Below are positions 18,802-27,566 of a stretch of 64,000 bases of DNA, in pieces. Below the pieces are notes generated by a model, which made no database searches, was not told the origin of the DNA, and was given only the letters and a program-made list of their open reading frames with translations. Position 1 is the stretch's first letter. Each line of letters opens with the position of its first letter. The stretch is taken from contig NZ_JAHUZG010000002.1 of NCBI RefSeq assembly GCF_019218285.1, positions 248,001-312,000 on the forward strand. The letters run 5' to 3'. The stretch comes from Antarctobacter sediminis. GTDB lineage: Bacteria; Pseudomonadota; Alphaproteobacteria; Rhodobacterales; Rhodobacteraceae. A program made the position numbers and the translations under genes.

Positions 18802-19608
18802 TCAGCAACTGGCAGCCCCACGGCGGATGCGCCGGGCCTTGCGCAACATCGCCTTTTTCGCCTCTTTGACATAGGGATCGGGCAAACCGCTGCGGTTGAG
18901 CGCCAGAAAAACTTCTTCGAGGCCCAGAGCCGGGCGCATGTTCAGGCGAGGCGCACATTCGGGCCACACCCGCTCCGGCACTCCTGCCAGGCGTAGCAGC
19001 GCCGCCGCTGCCCCCAGGGGGACTGCTCCAACCTGTTCCAACGCGACACTTTCGACCCGGCAATCCGGCACGGCAGAGCTGACCTGCCGCAAGATCAGGT
19101 CAAAGTCAGCCGCCTGCGCATAGGTTTCGGCAAAGGCTTCCAAGCTGTAGACCGCCCGGGTCACGCGCAGGTTTTGCCACCAGGGACTGGCCAGCCAGGT
19201 AGCGGCCTCGCGCGTGGTGTAGACGAAACTGATATTTGCCTACGGACCAATTCGCGCCCGCAGAGCATCCCGAAGAACACCCGCCAGCGATATTGCGGCG
19301 GAATAATCGCGCACCTTTTGGCGTCCCGGCGGAGCACCGGAAAGGTCCTCCGCAGATACAACCATGGGGCGCAAGTCATCCGGATCGATGCCGGAAAATG
19401 CCTGATCTGCCGCCTGTTGAAACTTCCTCAAGTTCTGCGGCCCAGGGTCATGCGAAAATGCGCGCGCAGCGGCTGGCAGTTCGCCAATGTCATCACGCAG
19501 GGCAATGCGCATATACGGCGCCAAACGCGCGCGCTCTGTTTCCAACAAGGTCTGAGCGCTAGTCGTCCCCGTCTTGTGAAACCCAGTGTGAAGGATGATC
19601 CTGACCAT
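18802..19608 (-). pseudogene. Sulfotransferase-like gene interrupted by one in-frame amber codon
   Basis: From ATG at 19608 the frame encodes MVRIILHTGFHKTGTTSAQT, a P-loop-like 5'-phosphosulfate-binding motif of sulfotransferase-type proteins. TAG at codon 123 (19240-19242) stops it. The same frame continues without any shift (ANISFVYTTREAATWLASPW and onward) for another 145 codons to TGA at 18802. The sense continuation is as protein-like as the first part, so the full product would be 268 residues. One C-to-T change would turn CAG into TAG. It is either a recent pseudogene or a base error in the assembly. It is divergent from the GT4 gene. Confidence 0.75.
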
Positions 19609-19736
19609 CAACCGCCGCCTTGTTACCCAACTACATGGTTGGATTTGCCACGTGCAGGTGGTTTGCGGCAATACAGGTCTGGCCCCCGGCGCGGGACAAG
19701 GCAAAAATGCGGACAGGCACCTTCGAGACAGAGCAG

Positions 19737-20996
19737 ATGAAAATCCTTTTGATTCACCAGAACTTTCCCGGCCAATACAAACACCTTGCCCCGGCACTTG
19801 CCGCGCAGGGGCATCAGGTCGTCGCACTGACCTGCAAGGTCAAAAAGCCCCAGACATGGCAGGGCGTCCACATCATCCCATACGAGATCAAAGGTGCCAG
19901 CACGCAGGGCATTCACCCCTGGCTGGCGGACTTCGAAACCAAGATGCTGCGCGCCACCTCCTGCTATCGGGGCGCATTGGGTCTGAAAGAACAGGGCTTT
20001 GAACCTGATGTGATCTGCGCCCACCACGGTTGGGGCGAAAGCATGTTTCTCAAGGATGTCTGGCCCAAGGCCCGACTGGGCCTGTATTGCGAATTGTATC
20101 ACCTGACCGAACATCCCTTTGTGGATTTTGACCCCGAATTCGCCAGCAAGAACCCGGCCGGTGACAAGCTGCGAATCCGGATGAAGAACCTCAACAACCG
20201 CATGCACGAAGAGGTCATGGACGCCGGCATTTCGCCCACCCGCTTTCAGGCGTCGACCTTTCCCGACCACTGGCAGGACCGCCTGACCGTCGCCCATGAC
20301 GGAATCGATACCGCGCTTGTGCGCCCTGACCCGGATGCACGTCTGGTCATAGAAAACGGTCCCGTCCTGACCCGCGATGATGAGGTCATCACCTTCATCA
20401 ACCGCAACCTCGAACCCTACCGGGGTTACCATGTCTTCATGCGCGCGCTGCCGGACCTGTTGAAACGCAGACCGCAAGCGCATGTGGTGATGTTGGGCGG
20501 GGACGGCACGTCTTATGGGTCGAAACCGCCGAACGGGCAGACATGGAAACAGATCTACATCGACGAGGTGCGCGACCAGATTTCCGACGCAGACTGGAAC
20601 CGCGTACATTTCCTTGGTCGCGTTCCCTATGATCGGTTCCTTGCGATGATGCAGATCAGCCGTGTCCACGTCTACCTGACCTACCCCTTTGTCCTCTCTT
20701 GGTCGCTTCTCGAGGCTATGAGCGCCGAGGCAGCCATTGTCGCCAGCGACACGCCCCCCGTGCGCGAGGTCATGACAGAGGATGAAACCGGGTGGATGGT
20801 CGATTTCTTTGACCGCACGGGACTGGTGGACCGGGTTTGTGACCTGCTGGACGATCCCGCGACGCGGGCCCGCCTAGGGGCCAATGCGCGGGCTCTGGTG
20901 CAACAGCAGTACGATCTGAAAAACATCTGTCTGCCGCAGCACTTGAACTGGGTTTCACACCTGGGCGACCAGACCGCGCGCCCGGTGCGGGACTAG
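19737..20996 (+). CDS. Glycosyltransferase family 4 protein
   Basis: 419 residues. The start at 19737 (MKILLIHQNFPGQYKHLAPA) follows GAGCAG and gives a typical GT-B N-terminus. The N-terminal acceptor domain spans about 1-200. The C-terminal Rossmann domain carries NRNLEPYRGYHVFMRALP, HVVMLGGDG, VHFLGRVPYDRF and SWSLLEAMSAEAAIVASDTP with the E-x7-E-type nucleotide-sugar site, and ends with SHLGDQTARP. It transfers sugar from a nucleotide donor, probably for a surface polysaccharide. It lies next to the broken sulfotransferase gene and near a second one. Confidence 0.9.
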   Translation: MKILLIHQNFPGQYKHLAPALAAQGHQVVALTCKVKKPQTWQGVHIIPYEIKGASTQGIHPWLADFETKMLRATSCYRGALGLKEQGFEPDVICAHHGWGESMFLKDVWPKARLGLYCELYHLTEHPFVDFDPEFASKNPAGDKLRIRMKNLNNRMHEEVMDAGISPTRFQASTFPDHWQDRLTVAHDGIDTALVRPDPDARLVIENGPVLTRDDEVITFINRNLEPYRGYHVFMRALPDLLKRRPQAHVVMLGGDGTSYGSKPPNGQTWKQIYIDEVRDQISDADWNRVHFLGRVPYDRFLAMMQISRVHVYLTYPFVLSWSLLEAMSAEAAIVASDTPPVREVMTEDETGWMVDFFDRTGLVDRVCDLLDDPATRARLGANARALVQQQYDLKNICLPQHLNWVSHLGDQTARPVRD

Positions 20997-21021
20997 GCGG
21001 CCCCGGGTTCCGCACTCATAG

Positions 21022-21054
21022 AAAAAGGCCGGGCCTTTTCGGGCACCGGCCTTT
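21022..21054 (-). terminator. Terminator after the DUF3576 lipoprotein gene
   Basis: AAAGGCCGG and CCGGCCTTT pair around a 13-base loop; on the minus strand the hairpin ends in GGCCTTTTTC. It lies between the convergent GT4 and lipoprotein genes. Confidence 0.75.
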
Positions 21055-21079
21055 CGAAAAACTGTCCGCGACAGGCGGA

Positions 21080-21589
21080 TTAGAATTTGCTGTCCTGTTT
21101 GCGCAGCTGGCGGGCACGGGTCAGGATCGCATCCTCAATCGCGCGCACCGTGGCCGGGTCCACCGGGCCCGAGCGTGTGTGCAGCGCGAGGTTCAGCGAC
21201 CGCGCATCCAGCGCCGGATCGCTGATCAGGATGGTCGCACGGTAAGCACGACCGCCGCCCGGTGGCGTTCCGTAGCCAGTGGTGATCACCCCCGAGAAGG
21301 GATCGACCGTCTGCACCGGCAGAAAGTCCAGAACATCCAGCGAGGCATTCCAGAGGTAACGGTTCACCGCGCCGACGCGGCCGGGATCCTCACGCTTTTT
21401 GAAGATGTCCCAGATCGTCCCGTTGGGGCGCGCGCCCCCTTCTTCGGCCTGTAGATCGGCAAGGATCTCATCGTTGGTCTTGGTCCGGACGGGCTTGCGC
21501 TCGCCATTCCCGCCAAGCGAGCCACAGCCCGAAGTCACAAGCATCACCGCGACCAGCGAGCTGCCGATTAGGATTCGCGACGTGGTCAT
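21080..21589 (-). CDS. DUF3576 family lipoprotein
   Basis: 169 residues with a lipoprotein signal (SSLVAVMLVTSGCGS, lipidated Cys at about 22). The mature part matches the alphaproteobacterial DUF3576 family: GTIWDIFKKREDPG, NRYLWNASLDVLDFLPVQTV, DPFSGVITTGYGTPPGG and a C-terminal ARQLRKQ. Probably anchored to the outer membrane and envelope related, but its function is unknown. The start at 21589 is preceded by GAGGA. Its ATG overlaps the stop of a 43-codon upstream frame (see findings). Confidence 0.88.
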   Translation of the reverse strand: MTTSRILIGSSLVAVMLVTSGCGSLGGNGERKPVRTKTNDEILADLQAEEGGARPNGTIWDIFKKREDPGRVGAVNRYLWNASLDVLDFLPVQTVDPFSGVITTGYGTPPGGGRAYRATILISDPALDARSLNLALHTRSGPVDPATVRAIEDAILTRARQLRKQDSKF

Positions 21590-21595
21590 GACAGT

Positions 21596-21748
21596 TCCTC
21601 TTGTGGCAACAACATTGCCGCCCTCCATACAAGCGGTGGCCCCCTGCGGCAAGCACGGATCATCGGCGGGTTTCTGCCCAACAAATGCCGCAAGACGCTG
21701 CTATGGCGTACAAACATGGATCCCGGCAAATCCTCTTGTGGCAATAAC
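21596..21748. repeat. 18-base direct repeat in the lipoprotein/porin intergenic region
   Basis: TCCTCTTGTGGCAA-Y-AAC occurs at 21596-21613 and again at 21731-21748, with one mismatch and starts 135 bases apart. The first copy contains the Shine-Dalgarno of the DUF3576 gene (GAGGA on the minus strand). Either a small duplication or a repeated regulatory element. Confidence 0.55.
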
Positions 21749-21879
21749 GCATCACTGGATTGCTTGTTGCCGACGACATTTCCCGATGGCTTGCATTGGC
21801 CGCCCGCCAAAGCGCATAGAAACCACATCAAGGCCGGGCAATCGGCTTGGTACGTGCCTTTGAACACATGAGGGAAACA

Positions 21880-22839
21880 ATGAAAAAGATCCTGTTCGCG
21901 ACCACCGCACTGGTTGCTTCCGCAGGTTTCGCCGCGGCCGAAGTGAAGGTCACCGGCGCAGCCGAAATGGGTATCATCGACGGTGATCACCTGGCCACCG
22001 CCCAGTTCCACACCGACGTCGACGTCACCTTCACCCTGTCGGGCGAAGCAGACAACGGCCTGACCTTCGGTTCGAAGGTGAAGTTCGAAGAAGCAGCCGG
22101 CGGCATCGCTTCGCGCGTCGAAGACGACTTCGCAGTCTGGATCGCATACGGCGGCGCAACCCTGACCATGGGTGACACCGACGGTGCATTCGACTGGGCC
22201 ATGAAGGAAGTTGGCATCGGCGGTTCGATCGCTGACGACCACACCACCCACACCGGCTTCAACTTCAACTCGGGCCTCGACGGCACCTACGACGGTCAGA
22301 TCGCTCGCTTCGATTACACCTACGACTCGTTCGCAGTTGCAATCTCGGCTGAGATCGACGACACCGGCACCTTCGACCCGGTCTGGGGTATCGGTTTCAA
22401 ATACTCGGGTGAGCTGGCTGGCCTCGACCTCGGCGTCGGCATCGGTTATCAGACCGTTGACCTGGGTGCGGACGTGGACGTCTGGGGTATCAGCCTCGAC
22501 ACCACCTTCGACAACGGTCTCCAGGCGATCGTGAACTACTCCGACTTCGACATCGCCGGCACCAACGTGACCCACTGGGGTCTGGGCCTGGGCTACACCA
22601 TGAACGCCCTGACCCTGTCGGCCAACTACGGTGAGTACAGCTTCCCGGGTTCGGCAAGCGACAGCGGCTTCGGCCTCGCAGCCAACTACGATCTGGGCGG
22701 CGGTCTGTCGGTTCAGTTCGGCTACGGCTCCTCGTCGGCTGACGTTGCTCCGGCCGTCTTCGGCATCGGTGGCGGTCGTTTCGCTGGCGTGACCGGCGAC
22801 AACGAGAGCTACTCGTTCGGTCTGGCAATGTCCTTCTAA
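21880..22839 (+). CDS. Rhodobacter-type porin
   Basis: 319 residues with a signal peptide (MKKILFATTALVASAGFAAA) and mature start EVKVTGAAEMGI. The rest is alternating short beta strands rich in Gly, Asp and aromatics (DVTFTLSGEADNGLTFGSKV), ending in the outer-membrane signature SYSFGLAMSF with a C-terminal Phe. It should form a trimeric 16-stranded general porin. Codon use is markedly biased to a few codons (GGC, GAC, ACC, TTC, GTC), as expected for a very highly expressed protein. The start has AGGGA upstream. Confidence 0.95.
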   Translation: MKKILFATTALVASAGFAAAEVKVTGAAEMGIIDGDHLATAQFHTDVDVTFTLSGEADNGLTFGSKVKFEEAAGGIASRVEDDFAVWIAYGGATLTMGDTDGAFDWAMKEVGIGGSIADDHTTHTGFNFNSGLDGTYDGQIARFDYTYDSFAVAISAEIDDTGTFDPVWGIGFKYSGELAGLDLGVGIGYQTVDLGADVDVWGISLDTTFDNGLQAIVNYSDFDIAGTNVTHWGLGLGYTMNALTLSANYGEYSFPGSASDSGFGLAANYDLGGGLSVQFGYGSSSADVAPAVFGIGGGRFAGVTGDNESYSFGLAMSF

Positions 22840-22863
22840 GGACACCAGCCAACTGGCTTAGGG

Positions 22864-22896
22864 AAGAGCGGGCGCTTGCGTCCGCTCTTTTCTTTT
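22864..22896 (+). terminator. Terminator of the porin gene
   Basis: AAGAGCGG and CCGCTCTT flank a 10-base loop and are followed by TTCTTTT. It lies 25 bases after the porin stop. Confidence 0.9.
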
Positions 22897-22932
22897 GGTT
22901 GAACGGGCGCCACAGCGGACCAGAGGCCTTTC

Positions 22933-24393
22933 ATGACGCCCCAGCAGATCAAGACGCAATTCGCCCGCGCCCTGACCCAGATCGAAAAAGGGCAACTGGC
23001 CCCGGCCGAGGGGACGCTCAAGGCGCTTTTGCTACCGACCAAAGGGGCGGCAGAGATCCATTTCCACCTCGCCCGCATCGCCGAAGCCCGCGGCGACACC
23101 CGTGCACAAATCCGCGAATTGCAACGCGCACTGGAAAAGAAGCCAGCCGAAAAAATCCTGCTTCACGCCGCGATCGAGGCACATTCCCGACTTGGCAACA
23201 CCGATGCCGTCCTCGGTTTGCATGACCGGCTGATCGCGCTTGAACCGCAATCTTACCAGCCGCGCGGTGAAAAGGCCGTCTACCTTCAGCATGTCGGCCG
23301 GTTTGACGAGGCCGAAAAGATCCTTCGCGCCCTTCTCAAACGTGTGCCGCGCGATGGCGAGATTTACCGCGTTCTGGGGTCCGGCCGCAAAATGCCCAAG
23401 GGCGACCCCTTGATCGAAACCATGCTGGGCCTGTGGAAGGACGACCAACTGCCCGATGCCTCGCGGATGCATCTTGGCTTTGCCCTTGCCAAGGCGATGG
23501 AAGAGATCGGCGAAACCGGCAAGGTCTTTGGCTATCTGAACAAGGCCAATGCCCTGCAACGCAAGCTCGCCCCTTTTGATCCTGAAGAGCGTGATGCCGA
23601 GTGGCGCGCCTTTTTGGATGCACAGGAAACCGATGATTACGCAACGCTGGGCAGCGAACAGTCCCCCCGCGCGGTTTTTGTCACCGGCATGCCCCGGTCT
23701 GGCACGACGCTTGTCGAACAGATCATCGCCAGCCATAGCGAGGCCCACGCCGGGGGCGAAATGGGCCATGCGCTGAAACAGGCGGTGATGCACTTTGGTC
23801 CGGCACATAAAATGGCACCACTGGCAAAACTGTCGTCGACCAAGCTGGGCCGCTGGGCCGAAGCCTACACCCGCCTCGTGCGCCGTGACACCGGCCAGAC
23901 CGGGGGCGTCGTCACCGACAAGTCGATCCAGACGCACATGGTGTTTGGCCTGATTGCGCGCGGCCTGCCCGGGGCAAGGTTGATCGTGGTCCACCGCGAT
24001 CCGCGTGACACGGCACTGTCGATCTATAAGAACCACTTCAAGCTGGGCACGCACCGGTATGCCACGGATCTGGCCGACATCGCCGATGCCATCAAGATGT
24101 TCCGCCGTTCAGTCGCGCATTGGAAGGCGCGCATTCCCGACCGCATACACGAAGTGCGGTACGACGATCTTGTGGCCGACCCGGATCCCAACGCCCGCGC
24201 CCTTGTGGACGCCGCCGGGCTGGAATGGGAGGACGCCTGCCTGAACTTCCATACTTCGAAACAGAACGTAAAGACATTGAGCCTGATGCAGGTCCGCCAG
24301 CCGATCCACGCCGGTCGGCGCGAGGCTTGGCGCAAGTACGAAACCGAACTTGCCCCCTTCATCGAGGCATGGGGAGACGAACCATGGGATTGA
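22933..24393 (+). CDS. TPR-repeat sulfotransferase
   Basis: 486 residues. Residues about 5-140 are helical repeats of TPR type (HFHLARIAEARGDTRAQIRE and AVYLQHVGRFDEAEKILRAL). The sulfotransferase domain starts near 246 with the 5'-phosphosulfate loop FVTGMPRSGTTLVEQIIAS and has the 3'-phosphate region LIVVHRDPRDTALSIYKNHF. It should transfer sulfate from PAPS to a protein or glycan; the TPR part suggests a protein-bound or multi-component target. Its stop overlaps the start of the YggS gene. Together with the GT4 gene and the broken sulfotransferase it suggests sulfated surface glycans. Confidence 0.88.
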   Translation: MTPQQIKTQFARALTQIEKGQLAPAEGTLKALLLPTKGAAEIHFHLARIAEARGDTRAQIRELQRALEKKPAEKILLHAAIEAHSRLGNTDAVLGLHDRLIALEPQSYQPRGEKAVYLQHVGRFDEAEKILRALLKRVPRDGEIYRVLGSGRKMPKGDPLIETMLGLWKDDQLPDASRMHLGFALAKAMEEIGETGKVFGYLNKANALQRKLAPFDPEERDAEWRAFLDAQETDDYATLGSEQSPRAVFVTGMPRSGTTLVEQIIASHSEAHAGGEMGHALKQAVMHFGPAHKMAPLAKLSSTKLGRWAEAYTRLVRRDTGQTGGVVTDKSIQTHMVFGLIARGLPGARLIVVHRDPRDTALSIYKNHFKLGTHRYATDLADIADAIKMFRRSVAHWKARIPDRIHEVRYDDLVADPDPNARALVDAAGLEWEDACLNFHTSKQNVKTLSLMQVRQPIHAGRREAWRKYETELAPFIEAWGDEPWD

Positions 24394-25043
24394 GCGACAT
24401 TCGCGCGAGGATCGCCAAGGCCTGCACCGCGGCCGAACGCAACGCCGAAGACGTCGAGCTGATCGCCGTCAGCAAGGTGCAGCCGCTGGACCGGGTCGAG
24501 GCCGTTCTGACCGAGGGCCATCGCCTGTTCGGGGAAAACCGCGTTCAAGAGGCCGCTGGCAAGTGGCCGGATTTCAAGGCGCGCTTTGACGGCGTTTCCG
24601 TACATCTGATCGGCCCCTTGCAGACCAACAAAGCCCGTCAGGCCTTTGATCTGTTCGACGCGATCCATTCCCTCGACCGGCCCAAGCTGGCCAAGACCAT
24701 TGCCCGGCTTGCACAAGAAGAAGGTCACTGCCCCGAGCTTTTTGTGCAGGTGAACACCGGAGAGGAGCCTCAAAAGGCGGGAATCCTGCCCGCCGAAGCC
24801 GATGCATTCATCGCAGAGTGCCGCCAGATGGACCTGCCCCTGCGCGGACTGATGTGCATCCCCCCGGTCGAAGAAACCCCCTCGCTGCATTTCGCGCTGC
24901 TGCGCAAGATCGCGGGGCGCAACGGGCTGAGCGGCCTGTCCATGGGCATGAGCAGCGATTTCGAACAGGCCATTGCGCTTGGCGCGACACATGTGCGGGT
25001 CGGCTCGGCTATCTTTGGCGACCGGGTTCCGGCGACGCAGTAG
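24384..25043 (+). CDS. YggS/PLPBP family pyridoxal-phosphate-binding protein
   Basis: 219 residues, the single-barrel alanine-racemase-like fold. The PLP lysine is in ELIAVSKVQPLDRV (about residue 36), followed by LFGENRVQEA and VHLIGPLQTNKARQ, and GLSMGMSSDFEQAIALGATHVRVGSAIFG at the phosphate site. These proteins keep PLP levels in balance and have no known enzymatic activity. The start at 24384 overlaps the upstream stop by 10 bases. A MocR-type PLP regulator follows 55 bases downstream, which fits a vitamin B6 link. Confidence 0.93.
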   Translation: MGLSDIRARIAKACTAAERNAEDVELIAVSKVQPLDRVEAVLTEGHRLFGENRVQEAAGKWPDFKARFDGVSVHLIGPLQTNKARQAFDLFDAIHSLDRPKLAKTIARLAQEEGHCPELFVQVNTGEEPQKAGILPAEADAFIAECRQMDLPLRGLMCIPPVEETPSLHFALLRKIAGRNGLSGLSMGMSSDFEQAIALGATHVRVGSAIFGDRVPATQ

Positions 25044-25098
25044 CCCCTGACACCGGTCCAGATTGCGCGCCGGATAAGTCCAGCCTAATCTGGCGCGC

Positions 25099-26565
25099 AT
25101 GGCGATCCCTGTCGAAACCTTCCACCTGTCACCCAGCGCGCAAGGCACCTTGCAGGCGCGTATTCAGCAGATGGTGGCCGAAGGCATCCTTGCAGGTCGG
25201 TTCCGCCGCGGTGAAAAGCTGCCCTCCACGCGCAAGCTTGCCCGGCATCTGGGCGTCAGCCGGATCACAGTGACGCTTGCCTATACTGAACTGCTGGCGA
25301 ACGATTACCTCGCATCGCGCGGGCGGTCCGGGTATTTCGTTTCGGACAACGCGCCCGAACCGCCGGATTTCGGCACCCCACCCGCGCGCGAGGAACGGGT
25401 GGATTGGGACGCCGCGCTGGCACAACGGTTTGCCGATGGTCCATCGCTGGGCATGAGCAAACCCGCCGACTGGCGCAATTATAAATACCCCTTTATCTAC
25501 GGACAGGCGGACCCAAGCCTGTTTGATCACGCCAACTGGCGGCTTTGCGCGATGCAAGCGCTTGGCGCGCGGAACTTCGACGCACTGACGCAAGACCAAT
25601 TCGACGCCGACGATCCCGAACTGGTCAGTTTCATCGCGCGCCACACCCTGCCCCGCCGTGGAATCCTTGCGCGCCCGGATGAAATCCTTGTCACCCTCGG
25701 GGCGCAGAACGCGCTGTGGCTGGCGGCGCAAATCCTTGCCGCCGGGCGCGACGTAGCGGTCGAAGACCCCTGCTATCCGGCCCTGCGTCAGATCCTGCGG
25801 CAGGCACATAGCCGGTTGCACCTCGTCCCGGTCGATGAGCACGGTCTGCCGCCCGAACATGTGCCCGCCGGAACGCGGGTGATCTTTACCACGCCCAGCC
25901 ATCAATGCCCGACCTCCGCCACCCTGCCCCTGCGCCGCAGACAGGCCCTTTTGACGCGCGCGGCGCACCTTGGCGCGCTGATCGTCGAGGATGACTACGA
26001 GTTCGAAATGTCTTATCTCACCCCACCCAGCCCGGCGCTGAAGAGTCTGGATGAAGACGGACGAGTGATCTATGTCGGCAGCTTTTCCAAATCACTCTTT
26101 CCCGGGCTGAGGCTGGGCTATCTTGTCGGTTCCGCGCCATTCATCCGCGAGGCGCGCGCTTTGCGTGCCAGCGTCTTGCGGCATCCGCCCGGCCATGTTC
26201 AACGCACCGCCGCCCAATTCCTCAGCCTTGGGCACTACGATGCCCTGATCCGCCGCATCGGCAAGGCACTGGCGGCGCGGCGGCGCGTCATGGAAGACGC
26301 CGTGGCTCAGCACGGGCTGCGGGTTGCCGGGCGCGGCGCGCATGGCGGTTCCAGTCTTTGGATGAAAGCCCCCGAAGGCGTAGATGCCGCAGAACTTGCT
26401 GAGGCCTTGCGCGCCCAAAGCGTGCTGATCGAACCGGGCGTGGCATTTTTCTCTGGGTCCGATGCGCCGCGCAATTTTTACCGCCTAGGCTACAGTTCGA
26501 TACCCTCGGAACGCATTGGCGAGGGGATCGCGCGCATCTCCAGCGGGCTGAAAGCGCTGATGTGA
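25099..26565 (+). CDS. MocR/PdxR-type transcriptional regulator
   Basis: 488 residues. The N-terminal GntR winged helix (about 10-80) has LPSTRKLARHLGVSRITVT with the recognition helix. The rest is a fold-type I aminotransferase domain with IVEDDYEFEM and the PLP lysine in YVGSFSKSLFPGLRLGYLV. It is typically a PLP- or aminoacyl-PLP-sensing regulator, often of pdxS/pdxT or of GABA or taurine genes. No such target is adjacent; its nearest neighbour is the YggS-like gene upstream. Direct control of that gene is only a possibility. Confidence 0.9.
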   Translation: MAIPVETFHLSPSAQGTLQARIQQMVAEGILAGRFRRGEKLPSTRKLARHLGVSRITVTLAYTELLANDYLASRGRSGYFVSDNAPEPPDFGTPPAREERVDWDAALAQRFADGPSLGMSKPADWRNYKYPFIYGQADPSLFDHANWRLCAMQALGARNFDALTQDQFDADDPELVSFIARHTLPRRGILARPDEILVTLGAQNALWLAAQILAAGRDVAVEDPCYPALRQILRQAHSRLHLVPVDEHGLPPEHVPAGTRVIFTTPSHQCPTSATLPLRRRQALLTRAAHLGALIVEDDYEFEMSYLTPPSPALKSLDEDGRVIYVGSFSKSLFPGLRLGYLVGSAPFIREARALRASVLRHPPGHVQRTAAQFLSLGHYDALIRRIGKALAARRRVMEDAVAQHGLRVAGRGAHGGSSLWMKAPEGVDAAELAEALRAQSVLIEPGVAFFSGSDAPRNFYRLGYSSIPSERIGEGIARISSGLKALM

Positions 26566-26633
26566 CCACCCGGACCCAGCCCCATGGCGCGGGGTGCTTG
26601 CACGCGCGGGCGCGGGCCGGTAACGGATGGCCC

Positions 26634-27566
26634 ATGCGGATCGTTCGGGACTATCAATTCACCCGCGCCGAGGATCGTGGCGCCAGCGCGGCCATCGGCA
26701 ATTTCGACGGGGTTCACCTGGGCCACCAGGCCGTCATCGACCTTGCGCGCCGGTCGGCGCCGGGGGCGCCGCTTGGCGTCATGACGTTCGAGCCGCATCC
26801 GCGGCAGTATTTTGCGCCGGATGCGCCTTCGTTCCGACTGATGAGCGCCGAAGCGCGTGCCGCACGGCTTGAAAAGCTGGGGGTCGAACGGCTTTACCAG
26901 CTGAACTTCAACACTGCGCTGGCCTCGCTGACCCCGCGCGACTTTGCCGAGCGCGTCATTTGCAAGGGCTTTGGCCTTGTCAACGTGGTGGTCGGCGCCG
27001 ATTTCTGCTTTGGCAGGGGGCGTGCGGGCCATGTGGCCGATCTGAAACGCTTTGGCGAGGAATTGGGATTCGGGGTGACCGTGGCTGAACTTCTGGAAAC
27101 CGGGGGCGTTCAGGTGTCCTCGACCGCGATCCGCGACGCATTGAGCGAGGGCCGTCCCCGCGACGCCGCCACCCTACTGGGCCATTGGCACCGGATCGAA
27201 GGCGAAGTCATTGGCGGTGAACAACGTGGCCGAGAACTGGGCTTTCCCACCGCCAACATGTCGATCGAAGGCCTGCACCCGCCGCGCTTTGGCGTCTACG
27301 CGGTCTTGGTGGACGTGCGCGACGGCCCGCACAAGGGCAGCTATCACGGCGCCGCCAGCATTGGCGTCCGTCCGATGTTCAACGGCGAAGTGCCCAACAT
27401 CGAAACCTACCTATTCGACTTCAAGGGCGACCTCTATGGGTCCACCCTCTCTGTGGCGCTGGTCGACTATCTGCGCCCCGAGTTGAAGTTCGACAGCCTG
27501 GAGGCGCTGATCGCGCAGATGGACGCGGACTGCCTGAAGGCGCGCGAAATCCTGGCCGCGGAATGA
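26634..27566 (+). CDS. ribF: Bifunctional riboflavin kinase / FAD synthetase
   Basis: 310 residues. The N-terminal FMN adenylyltransferase domain has AIGNFDGVHLGHQAVID (residues about 18-34) and the C-terminal riboflavin kinase domain has GGEQRGRELGFPTANM and SYHGAASIGVRPMFN. It makes FMN and then FAD from riboflavin. The start at 26634 gives MRIVRDYQF, the normal RibF N-terminus. It overlaps the YcgN gene start by 4 bases, which indicates translational coupling. Confidence 0.96.
   Translation: MRIVRDYQFTRAEDRGASAAIGNFDGVHLGHQAVIDLARRSAPGAPLGVMTFEPHPRQYFAPDAPSFRLMSAEARAARLEKLGVERLYQLNFNTALASLTPRDFAERVICKGFGLVNVVVGADFCFGRGRAGHVADLKRFGEELGFGVTVAELLETGGVQVSSTAIRDALSEGRPRDAATLLGHWHRIEGEVIGGEQRGRELGFPTANMSIEGLHPPRFGVYAVLVDVRDGPHKGSYHGAASIGVRPMFNGEVPNIETYLFDFKGDLYGSTLSVALVDYLRPELKFDSLEALIAQMDADCLKAREILAAE

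Noticed and set aside
16253-18874. Long plus-strand frame (873 codons) antisense to leuS
   Set aside because: It is the usual stop-free mirror of a high-GC gene. Its translation is rich in Arg, His, Val and Gly with no family features, while the minus strand encodes an unmistakable LeuS.
19240-19242. Pyrrolysine or programmed amber read-through
   Set aside because: Such machinery is not expected in this lineage, there is no special downstream element that I can recognise, and a single point change explains the stop.
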